Below the pieces are notes generated by a model that was not told the DNA's origin, made no database searches, and was given only the letters and a program-made list of their open reading frames with translations. Below are positions 7,647 through 14,851 of a stretch of DNA of 64,000 nucleotides, in pieces. The DNA comes from Planctomycetota bacterium (GTDB lineage Bacteria > Planctomycetota > UBA1135 > GCA-002686595): assembly GCA_016795325.1 (NCBI GenBank), contig JAEUHY010000059.1:62001-126000 (forward strand). Reading direction: 5' to 3'. The position numbers were made by a program, and so were the translations under genes. Numbering within the stretch: position 1 is the first letter of the stretch; every line of letters starts with the position of its first letter.

Positions 7647-10259
7647 CTACCGCGCGCTCTCGGCCCGCTGCTGCCAGACGCTCCGCTCGTCGTCGCGGCC
7701 GAGCGCTCTGCACAACATGACCATCGCGAGCGCGACCTCACTGCGTTCGCGCGTTTGCGGAGTTGTCGCGCGCTCGAGCAACTCCCACGCGCGCAGGAGC
7801 TCCCGCTCGGCGTCGTCGAGCCGCTTGCCGACCAGGTGCGAGCGCCCGACGCCAACTTGCGCACGGATGCGCGTGGGGTGCGACGCATCGAGCGCGCCGG
7901 AGTGCTCCAGCACGAAGGCGTATTCGGCGCCCGCGGCGTCGGCCGCGCCGGTTGCGAGCAACGCCGCAGCGTAGTTCAGACGCGCGCTGTGCGTTGTCGG
8001 CGCGGCGGGGCCGGCGGTGCGGGTTCGAATCTCGCTGAGTTCGCGCATCAGTTCGAGCGCGCCGTCGCGTTGGCCCGCTTGCCAGCGCATGCCGACGAGC
8101 ACCCCGGCGACTTCCAGTCGATCGCTGTCCTCGGGTTCGCGCAGCTTTACGCACACGGCGTGCGCGCTCTCGGCGAGTTCGAGCGCCTCCTTCGCCGCGC
8201 CGGTGCGGTACAGAGCGACGGCGAGGAGCAACGTGGCCCGCACGCTGCGCCGGTGCTCGGGGCCGACGAGGGCGAGCTCGCGTTCGCGCGCCTCCCGCGC
8301 GAGCGGCACGCACTCGGCGAACTTGCCCGCGTCGTTGAGCGCGATCGTCAGCCACTCGAGCGCGTCGCGGCGCAGCGGCGAGTCTTCACCAAGCGTCGAG
8401 CGGGAACGCTCGACCGCAGCGAGCAGAACCTCCGCGGCCTGCGCGAATTTGCCGCGTTTGTGCAGCAAGACGCCTTCGCTCAGCGCGAGTTGGATCTGCA
8501 CGGCGCTCGTCTGACCGTCCTCGGTCGCGAGCGTGCGCGCGCGCGCCGCGTCGATCTCGCGTTCGGCTTCGTCGAGCCGCCCCAGCGCCAGCAGCGCCTG
8601 CGCCGTCCGCCCTCCGAGCGCCGCATATTCGCCGTCCGTCGCGGCCGGGACACGTTCGAGCGCCGCGCGCGAACGCACGAGCAGCTCGAGCGCGAGCGCG
8701 GGCCGGCCCAACTCCTGCTCGAGCGCCGCGAAGGTCGAGCACACCGCGCTCTCGACATGCGGCGGCAACTGCGCACCGCCGAGCAACGCCGCACGCGCCG
8801 CGTCGGCGACTTGCACGATGCGCGCCTCGCCGCGCTCGAACGAACTGCCGGCCTCCTTGAACACGCGCCCGTACAAACGCTGCGTCCACTGCAGCTTTTC
8901 GAGCTCGTTTTCGGCGCGCTCCAGGTTCGACTGCGCGAGCTGGCGCTGCTGCTCGGCGAGCTCCGTCTGCTGCTCCGCGATCAACCGTTGTTCCTCGGCG
9001 ACGCGCCGCTGCTCGTCCGCGGCTTTGCTCTGCGCCACGGCTTCCTCACGCAGCAGCTGCGCCTCGCGGTACAGCGCCGTGCGCCACGCCGCGAGCGCCG
9101 CGAGCGCGACGACTCCCAGCGCCGCGCCAGCTGTCGCGAGCTTGTGGCGCCGCGCGAGCTTGCCGAGCACGTACGCCAGGCTCTGCTTGCGTGCGAGCAC
9201 CGGCGCGCCGTTGCGCCAACGCTCGAGATCGTCGGCCAGCGCCGCTGCACTCGCATAACGCTCGGCCGGCGCCTTCGCCAAGGCCTGCGCGGCGATCGCT
9301 TCCAAGTCACCGCGCGCGGCAGGTTCGAAACGTCCCAAGAGCGGCGGCGACGTTTCGCACACTTCGCGCGCCGCGGCGATCAAGTCGAGGCCTTCGAGCT
9401 CGAGCGGCGCGCGCCCGCCGACCAGCTCGAACAGCAGCGCGCCGAGCGAGTACACGTCGCTGCGCGCGTCGACCGCGTCCGAATCGCCGCGCGCCTGCTC
9501 CGGCGACATGTAGGCCGGCGTGCCACGCACCGAGCCCGCGCGCGTCACGTCCGCTCCGGCGGCGCGCTCGCTGTTTCCGAGCTTCGCGAGGCCGAAATCG
9601 AGTACGCGCACGGTTCCGCTCGCTTCGACGAGCACGTTCGCGGGCTTGAGGTCGCGGTGCACGACGCCTCGCTGGTGCGCGTGGTGCACCGCTCGCGCGA
9701 TTTGTTCGAGCAGCGCCACGCGTTCGGCGAGGCTCGGCCGCACCCGCCGCACGTGTTCGTCGAGCCGCGCGCCGCGCACCAGCTCCATCGCGAAGTACGG
9801 CTCGCCCGCCGCGCTCAAACCCGCTTCGAGCACACGCGCGATGCCGGGGTGCTCCAGGCGCGCGAGCGCTTCGACCTCGCGCTCGAACAGCGCGCGCGCC
9901 CGTTCGTCGGCCAGCGCGCCGCCGCGGATGAGCTTGAGCGCCACCTCGCGCGCGGGCCGCGCCTGGCGCGCGTGGTAGACCACGCCCATCGCGCCGCGGC
10001 CGAGCTCGCCGAGCAGCTCGAAGCCCGCAACGCGCGGCATTCCGGCGTTGTGCGCGTCGCCGTACGTGCCGCGGATGCGCGTGAACAGCGCGTTGCGCGC
10101 CTCGAGCGCGCGCTTCTCGCGTTGGCACTTCTCGCACGCGCCGACGTGCGCTTCGAGCGCGGCGTCGGACTCATGCGACCCGCCGGGCGCCGCGCGGCGC
10201 GAGCGCTCGACGTGCTCTTCGAGCGCTTCGAGCGTGGGACATTCGGTGGGGGAGTTCAT
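7647..10259 (-). CDS. Transmembrane Ser/Thr protein kinase with N-terminal zinc-finger-like segment and C-terminal TPR array
   Basis: The protein has 870 residues from the ATG complement of 10257-10259. Residues 38-45 form a HxxxCxxC motif like anti-sigma zinc fingers. The kinase domain spans about 80-345: Gly loop GELGRGAMGVV at 84-94, VALK lysine K109, catalytic HRDLKPAN with D203, DFG at 221-223, and activation segment GTPAYMSPEQ. A transmembrane helix lies at about 373-391, followed by a Gln/Glu-rich coiled coil to about 455 and TPR-like helices to the end. The kinase is therefore cytoplasmic and the TPR part probably lies across the membrane. It follows an ECF sigma gene on the same strand, with 497 bp between. 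ECF/kinase pairs of this kind are common in Planctomycetes and suggest that phosphorylation controls the sigma factor (inference). Confidence 0.92.
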   Translation of the reverse strand: MNSPTECPTLEALEEHVERSRRAAPGGSHESDAALEAHVGACEKCQREKRALEARNALFTRIRGTYGDAHNAGMPRVAGFELLGELGRGAMGVVYHARQARPAREVALKLIRGGALADERARALFEREVEALARLEHPGIARVLEAGLSAAGEPYFAMELVRGARLDEHVRRVRPSLAERVALLEQIARAVHHAHQRGVVHRDLKPANVLVEASGTVRVLDFGLAKLGNSERAAGADVTRAGSVRGTPAYMSPEQARGDSDAVDARSDVYSLGALLFELVGGRAPLELEGLDLIAAAREVCETSPPLLGRFEPAARGDLEAIAAQALAKAPAERYASAAALADDLERWRNGAPVLARKQSLAYVLGKLARRHKLATAGAALGVVALAALAAWRTALYREAQLLREEAVAQSKAADEQRRVAEEQRLIAEQQTELAEQQRQLAQSNLERAENELEKLQWTQRLYGRVFKEAGSSFERGEARIVQVADAARAALLGGAQLPPHVESAVCSTFAALEQELGRPALALELLVRSRAALERVPAATDGEYAALGGRTAQALLALGRLDEAEREIDAARARTLATEDGQTSAVQIQLALSEGVLLHKRGKFAQAAEVLLAAVERSRSTLGEDSPLRRDALEWLTIALNDAGKFAECVPLAREARERELALVGPEHRRSVRATLLLAVALYRTGAAKEALELAESAHAVCVKLREPEDSDRLEVAGVLVGMRWQAGQRDGALELMRELSEIRTRTAGPAAPTTHSARLNYAAALLATGAADAAGAEYAFVLEHSGALDASHPTRIRAQVGVGRSHLVGKRLDDAERELLRAWELLERATTPQTRERSEVALAMVMLCRALGRDDERSVWQQRAESAR

Positions 10260-10756
10260 CGAGTGCTCTTCAGCGCGTGGGGAGTGCGCTCGCTGGTGTT
10301 CGTGTTCGTGCGCGCATGCGCTGGATCGCTGCGCGTTGTGGTTCGTGCACGGAAGTGCGGCGTGCAACGCGCGCTCGGCTCGGAACGCGGCGCGAATTCG
10401 TTGGACTCGCACGCTTCCGCCCTCGCGTTGCGCGACGTGCTTCCTTCGCAGCAGTGCGATACGCCGCGCTCGCAGCGTTCGGAGCGCAGCTTCTCGTGCT
10501 CGTTCGTTCGCGCGCTGCCGCACACTTCGGCGGCGCTGCGCGATGTGGTGCGTGCCCGAGTTCGCCGCGCGCTGCGAGCGGCGCTCGCGCTTCCAAACGG
10601 CGCACACAGCGCAGCCGCGTGTGGGACTCGCTCGCGCCGCGCTCGGTCGAGCCCCGGCGCCACGGATTCGCCACTCTCCACTGTGCAAGACGAAGCGTTC
10701 GTCACGTGCTCAAGCCCGTGCGTTGCCCGCGTCGCCGCCACGTTCGCCAGCGAACT
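10260..10756. other. Intergenic gap between kinase and ECF sigma gene, no gene seen
   Basis: This stretch of 497 bp has open frames in several registers, but their Arg/Ala/Ser-rich translations look non-coding. It presumably holds the kinase promoter. No terminator or clear operator was found. Confidence 0.45.
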
Positions 10757-11398
10757 TCACCGCGCCGCATCCCGCGGCGTGTCCCGCAACGCGCCCGGCG
10801 CCGCGCCGTTCGCGAAGGGCGTCTCGCACTCGGCGATCAGCGCCTCGACGCGCGCCAGCACGCGGTGTTTGGCGATGTACACGGCGTTGCGCGACAGGCC
10901 CGTCTCGGCCGCGACCTCGTCGACCGCGCGGCCCTCGAGCGCCAGCGCTTCGAACACGCGCCAGGTCGAGCCGCGGAACTCCGCGCGCGCGCTGTCGAGG
11001 CACTGGCGCAGCACCTCGCGCTCCCAGCGCTCCTCGAACTCGGGATCGACCTCGCCCGTGCCTTCGAGCGCGCTCCAGTGGCTGAGCTGCTGCGCGTCCT
11101 GCTTTCCCGTGCGGGCCTGCGCGCGCCGAACCGCGTTCGCCACGAAGCCGTACAGCCAATGCGACAGCCGCCCGCGCTCGCGCTCGAAGCGCCCGGCGCG
11201 GAAGGCCTCGACGAAGGCCGCCAGCGCTTCCTGCGCCGCGTCCTCGGCGTCGCTCGCGCTCAGGCCGCGCCGTTCGCCGTAGCCCACCAGCGGGCCGCGA
11301 AAACGCCGCACGAACGTGCCCCAGGCGTCCTCGTCCGCGCCGCTGGCGAGGCGCTCGAGCACGGTCGAGGTCGTGATCCAGGCCGCGGCGTCGTCCAC
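10757..11398 (-). CDS. RNA polymerase sigma factor, ECF-type sigma-70 family
   Basis: The protein has 213 residues and begins at a GTG (complement of 11396-11398). Region 2 is visible at about residues 27-95: a FVRRFRGPLVGYG helix, then SASDAEDAAQEALAAFVEAF, which matches the DAEDLxQExFxxxW core. Region 4 lies at about 125-195: RVFEALALEGRAVDEVAAETGLSRNAVY is the helix-turn-helix that reads the -35 element. It should direct core RNA polymerase to a specific promoter set. It is upstream of and co-oriented with the TPR-kinase gene, which is its likely regulator or sensor. The C-terminal tail (about 20 residues) is Pro/Ala-rich. Confidence 0.88.
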   Translation of the reverse strand: MDDAAAWITTSTVLERLASGADEDAWGTFVRRFRGPLVGYGERRGLSASDAEDAAQEALAAFVEAFRAGRFERERGRLSHWLYGFVANAVRRAQARTGKQDAQQLSHWSALEGTGEVDPEFEERWEREVLRQCLDSARAEFRGSTWRVFEALALEGRAVDEVAAETGLSRNAVYIAKHRVLARVEALIAECETPFANGAAPGALRDTPRDAAR

Positions 11399-11942
11399 GC
11401 TTTCAATCTATCCCTGCCTTCGGCCCTGGGGCGGGCGGTGGGGCCTCGACGGCGGCCCGGGGGGGCGTTCCCAGGGCCCTGCGCGCGGCTCGGGGCCGGC
11501 CCGAGTGCTCGTACTACGGCCTCGCGCAGGCGTCGCGAAAGGGGCGCGGGCGCTTGCGCCGCGCCGCAGGTTCCGAGCGTTCGCACGCCATCCGACGGCC
11601 CGCGACCGGCGGGTGGGGCGCCCCAACTCGATGCAGCGCCGCGCCGCGGACGGGCGCTCCGATTCCGCGCGGCGAGCCGCGATCGGAATGCCGGCGCCTG
11701 CAGGCCCTCTCGTGTTCCGCAGCGTCCCGAGCGCGCGTGGTCGGCCGTCTGCTGCGCGTTCATATCGATGGAAAGACCACGTTCCTGTGGTTTTTCCATC
11801 GATATGAACGCTGCGGCACGAGCTCCGGCGCGCGGTCGCGGCTGCGTCTGAGTCGGTCGGTCCGCGACGAAGGCACGGCGCGGAGACTGTCCGGGCACAT
11901 GGGTGACACCAGCGCGCGGCCCCGAGGGCGACGGCGCCAGCG
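11399..11942. other. Intergenic region holding a long hairpin, otherwise empty
   Basis: This stretch of 544 bp lies between a minus-strand membrane-protein gene and the minus-strand sigma gene. Apart from the 25-bp inverted repeat described separately, it is extremely GC-rich sequence with only spurious open frames. Confidence 0.5.
11756..11811. repeat. 25-bp near-perfect inverted repeat with 6-nt loop
   Basis: The arms 11756-11780 and 11787-11811 pair over 25 positions with a single G-T mismatch. The loop is 11781-11786. The core (TTCATATCGATGGAAA) is AT-rich against a background of about 75% GC and includes the palindrome ATCGAT. It lies about 130 bp past the stop of the membrane-protein gene, so it could terminate that transcript, but no T-run follows it on either strand. 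Its length and composition also fit a small mobile palindromic repeat. Confidence 0.75.
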
Positions 11943-12335
11943 TCACACCATTCGTTGCCGCCGCGCCGCGAACCAGGGCGCGAGGAGCATCACGACGAGG
12001 CCCAGGCCGAGCAGGCCGCCGCGCGAGAGGTCGTAGTCCTGTGCGAGGCGCTCCCAGGGGAGCTGCATGACGAGGCGGCCGAGTGCGAGCTCGAAGGCGA
12101 TAGTTAGCGCGACCCACTGCGCGCCGACGGCGAGCGCTTGGCGCGTGCTCGCGGGCCGCAGCCAGCGCACGCCGAACCAGGCGACGGTGAGGATCAGGAG
12201 CGAGCCGGTGAAGACCGCGAGCTGACGGGCGCGGAAGTCGCCGACCAGCGGCTCGAGCAGCGCGACGCGCGCGATGCCGTGCAGCGTTTCGAGCGCGATG
12301 ATCACGAGCCAGAGGGCGACGGCGCGGAGCGGCAT
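11943..12335 (-). CDS. Small four-helix membrane protein, uncharacterised
   Basis: The protein has 130 residues from the ATG complement of 12333-12335. A longer in-frame start exists at 12836, but its extra residues are Arg/Pro-rich and look non-coding. Four hydrophobic segments are visible: about 5-27 (AVALWLVIIALETLHGIARV), 38-56, 67-85 and 107-124. Charged loops include a conserved-looking ETLHGI and a VGDFRARQ stretch. Similar short proteins annotated only as hypothetical integral membrane proteins are, from memory, widespread in bacteria. No catalytic motif is seen. It stands alone, upstream of the long hairpin. Confidence 0.65.
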   Translation of the reverse strand: MPLRAVALWLVIIALETLHGIARVALLEPLVGDFRARQLAVFTGSLLILTVAWFGVRWLRPASTRQALAVGAQWVALTIAFELALGRLVMQLPWERLAQDYDLSRGGLLGLGLVVMLLAPWFAARRQRMV

Positions 12336-12988
12336 GGCGCGAGTATGCAGCGCGCGCGGTGCGAGGGGTGTACGTGGGCGATGGGGGACCGAGTCGGGGT
12401 CGGGGGAGGGTGTGCGCTCGCCGACGTGCGCTCGCCGAGGTGTACGCACCGGGGCGCGCTTGTCGGGGCGCGCTGTGACGCGGGTGCGAGGTGACGCGGG
12501 TGCGAGGTGACGCGGGTGCGAGGTGACGCTGCGCGCGCTCCCGCGCTGGACGAGGATGCGCTGCGGTGTGGCCGGCAGCCAACGCGAGCCCCCGTCCGGG
12601 CCGTGTCGCCGGGCGCCAAACGTGACCCCCTTCGGGGAAGAAACGTGACCCGCTCGCAGCGACCGTTGGTCGTGTCCGCGCTGTGCCGTGGAGCGCGTCG
12701 GGCGTGGCCGAGCGCGCGCTCTGGCGTCTCGCGCCGGCGAGCTCTCGCGACAGGCCTCGTTGCACGAACACGCGGCGGAAGTTGCGCGCCGCGACGCACG
12801 CCGCGTCCCGAACTCGAGAAATGCAGAATGCTTCACCGCGCCTTGACGTCGCAGCGAGCCCCAGTACTTTTAGGCCCGTCAGCGCGGCGCCGTGCCGCAG
12901 CGCCTGCGCCTTCCCCTAGTGCGCCGGCGATTCGCTCGTTCTCCCTTGGCGGTCTCGATCGCAATTCCCCCCGGCGAGTCGTGGACAG
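12336..12988. other. Intergenic region with short repeats, no gene seen
   Basis: This stretch of 653 bp separates divergent genes. It contains a 16-bp tandem repeat (12475-12529) and a direct repeat of AAACGTGACCC at 12618-12628 and 12641-12651 flanking a GC-rich spacer. The second half should contain the promoter of the operon that starts near 12989, but no consensus could be assigned. Confidence 0.5.
12475..12529. repeat. 16-bp tandem repeat, 3.4 copies
   Basis: The unit GTGACGCGGGTGCGAG is repeated exactly three times from 12475, 12491 and 12507, followed by a 7-nt partial copy. It lies between divergent genes and probably varies in copy number between strains. Confidence 0.9.
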
Positions 12989-13696
12989 TTGACGGATTCG
13001 GACTCCGATCCCACGCGTGAACGTGCTTCACGCGAGCTTTCGCCGGCGCCGCCGAGCGCGCAGGCGCGGGAGTTCGTCTTGCCGGCGAATGCGCCGCAAA
13101 CGCGCGCGGCAGAGCGCGTCGACGAGCCCGACTGGCGCACGTTGTTCGCAGGCCCGAGTTCACGCGCGACGCTGGCGCGGATCTCGGACGGTGATCCGCT
13201 CGGCTTGGAGGCGCGCTGCCGCGAGCGCATCGCCGCGCGCGCGTTGCTGATCGATCTCGAGCGCGCCGTGCAGTGCGTGCTCGCGAACGTTGCGTTCTTC
13301 GCGCCGCGCTACAGAGGCTCGCCGCCGTTCGAATACTGGCTGCGCCAGCGCGTCGACGCTGGACTCGCGCGCGTGCTCGAGGATGAGGCTGAGACCGAGC
13401 GAGCGCTCATGTCGTTCGCGCTGCCTGGAAAGTTGCATTCGCGCCTGGGCGACCTGCTCGGCTTCGATTCGCACCTCGCGCGCCGCGCGTGTGTGGTGCT
13501 CAACTCAATGCCCTTGAGCGTGCGCCGGGTGTTCGTCGCGGTCATGCTCGACGGACAGGCGCTCGATCGTCTGCCCGATCTCGGATTCGGGACCAAGGCG
13601 ACTGTCGAACGCCGATTGCGGGCGGCGCTCGAATCGGTGAGTTGCTTGCAGCCGACGGGGGTGCTCCCCGAAGATGGAGGCCTCGATGAGGAGTGA
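12989..13696 (+). CDS. Sigma-70-like protein (divergent), start of a four-gene operon
   Basis: The protein has 235 residues. The proposed start is a TTG at 12989; no ATG or strong ribosome site is available, so the N-terminus is uncertain. Residues about 85-135 (LERAVQCVLANVAFF, then YRGSPPFEYWLRQRVD) resemble the helical region 2 of divergent planctomycete sigma factors. Residues about 175-225 (MPLSVRRVFVAVMLDGQALDRLPDLGFGTKATVERRLRAAL) resemble the region 4 helix-turn-helix. The usual DAEDLxQE motif is missing, so it may be a degenerate or specialised sigma factor. The next gene overlaps its 3' end by 11 bp, which implies translational coupling. It could also be a non-sigma DNA-binding protein. 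Confidence 0.5.
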   Translation: MTDSDSDPTRERASRELSPAPPSAQAREFVLPANAPQTRAAERVDEPDWRTLFAGPSSRATLARISDGDPLGLEARCRERIAARALLIDLERAVQCVLANVAFFAPRYRGSPPFEYWLRQRVDAGLARVLEDEAETERALMSFALPGKLHSRLGDLLGFDSHLARRACVVLNSMPLSVRRVFVAVMLDGQALDRLPDLGFGTKATVERRLRAALESVSCLQPTGVLPEDGGLDEE

Positions 13697-14636
13697 TTCC
13701 CCGATTCGTGGTGCGGTGTTCACGCTGGACCCGCGCACCGAGGAACTGCTGCGCGAGGTGGCGGCGAATCCGTCGTCGTGCTTGCTGCGCGTGCCGCGCC
13801 GCGAAGTCGAAGAAGCCCTCACGCGCACGGACTACCGCGGACTTTCGTCGACCGTGGGATTGTCGGCTGCGGAGCGCGAACTGCTGCGCACCGCGCGCGC
13901 CGAGGTCGCCTACTGGCTGAACGTCGTGTGCTTCCGTCGGCTGACGGAGGATGAGGAGACGCGCACGTTCACCTCGGGTGTAGCGGATGGAGATCGGCTC
14001 TTTGCGGCAAGGTCCTTCGCGGAGCAGCAACTCGAGTTGGACTGGTTCAAGGCGTCGCAGGGGGCCAGTGAGCCTGAATTCACCACCACGCTCGATGACG
14101 CGCTTCAACTACTCAGCGACCGCAAGCAAACGGCGCCTATCGAGGCTCTCGCCAGTCTGAGCGTTCGCTTGGCACCATCCTTTTCGGCTCGCCTCTATGC
14201 GGTGCAGTCCTGCCTGTCGGGCGATGGCGTTGGTTTCGCGATGCGCTTGGCCGAGGGCCTAGCGTCCAGCGGCGGATCGCGTACCGATCGCGCATATGCG
14301 CTTGGAGCGCTCGGCACCGCGCGCTACCAGCGCAACGAGTTGCACCATGCACTCGACGCGTACGCAGCCGCCGCGCGACTTCTTCCTTCATTGCCCGAAT
14401 TCGGGCTGCGTGCGCTGGCCATGTCCGTGTATGCGTGCGACCAGCGGGCTGCGGCGTACTGGGTCGACCATTGCCAAGACGTCCCTCACAACCGGAACTC
14501 GATAACGGCAGTGGTGCGGTCCGTCGTGGCATCTCGTAGTCAAAGCAGCACCGTCGTGCGGCGGTTCGCGTCCGAACTTCGCGTGCATGCTGGATCTCAC
14601 ACACAGGAGCTCTTCGATGCGTTCGCATTGCCTTAG
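13686..14636 (+). CDS. Helical-repeat (TPR-like) protein coupled to sigma-like gene
   Basis: The protein has 316 residues. The ATG at 13686 is chosen over 13674 because GGAGG at 13676-13680 sits 5 nt before it. The protein is predicted to be all-helical and cytoplasmic, without signal peptide or membrane span. Residues about 195-270 (GSRTDRAYALGALGTARYQRNELHHALDAYAAAARLLP) look like a TPR pair. The N-terminal half has no recognised family. Position between a sigma-like gene and secreted or membrane proteins suggests a regulatory partner, perhaps an anti-sigma-like role (inference). Confidence 0.6.
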   Translation: MRSDSPIRGAVFTLDPRTEELLREVAANPSSCLLRVPRREVEEALTRTDYRGLSSTVGLSAAERELLRTARAEVAYWLNVVCFRRLTEDEETRTFTSGVADGDRLFAARSFAEQQLELDWFKASQGASEPEFTTTLDDALQLLSDRKQTAPIEALASLSVRLAPSFSARLYAVQSCLSGDGVGFAMRLAEGLASSGGSRTDRAYALGALGTARYQRNELHHALDAYAAAARLLPSLPEFGLRALAMSVYACDQRAAAYWVDHCQDVPHNRNSITAVVRSVVASRSQSSTVVRRFASELRVHAGSHTQELFDAFALP

Positions 14637-14820
14637 AGTTCTCGTTGCTGCGATCGTGATTGCCGCAATCGCCGGGCTCCAACGAGCCGCAGCGAACGGT
14701 GGTGGAAATCCAATTCCGCCCCCCTCCCGCGTCTACCCGTGGGACAAGGCGTCCAGCACGCCGCTCGACGCACTTCCGCGGTTCCGTCGGGTGACGCAGA
14801 ACGACTCCGACGGCGGCTAG
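14617..14820 (+). CDS. Small secreted peptide (67 aa)
   Basis: It begins at the ATG 14617 with AGGAG at 14605-14609 (7-nt spacing), overlapping the preceding gene by 20 bp. Residues 1-24 form a signal peptide (MRSHCLRVLVAAIVIAAIAG, cleavage near AAA-NGG). The mature peptide is about 43 residues, Pro/Gly-rich at first (GGGNPIPPPSRVYPWD), and has no recognised domain. The good ribosome site and signal peptide support it as real. Its place in the operon suggests an envelope role tied to the next gene. Confidence 0.55.
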   Translation: MRSHCLRVLVAAIVIAAIAGLQRAAANGGGNPIPPPSRVYPWDKASSTPLDALPRFRRVTQNDSDGG

Positions 14821-14851
14821 GTGCGCCGAAGCCGAGGTCACTCCAAGAGCT

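Noticed and set aside
8010..8045. Sequence resembling a tRNA T-loop (GGGTTCGAATCTC)
   Set aside because: It lies inside the kinase coding sequence, and no acceptor stem, D-arm or anticodon arm can be built around it. A similar motif at about 44063 inside another gene is rejected for the same reason.
10260..10756. Small basic proteins in the gap between kinase and sigma gene
   Set aside because: Several frames are open at once, all Arg/Ser/Ala-rich, with no ribosome site, signal peptide or motif.
7755..11282. Open frame of 1175 codons on the plus strand
   Set aside because: It lies antisense to the kinase and sigma genes, is dominated by Arg/Ala/Leu, and matches no motif. Long shadow frames are expected at this GC content.
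11260..12771. Open frame of 503 codons on the minus strand spanning the 25-bp hairpin
   Set aside because: The translation is low-complexity Arg/Pro/Ala, overlaps the small membrane protein in another frame and crosses a perfect inverted repeat.
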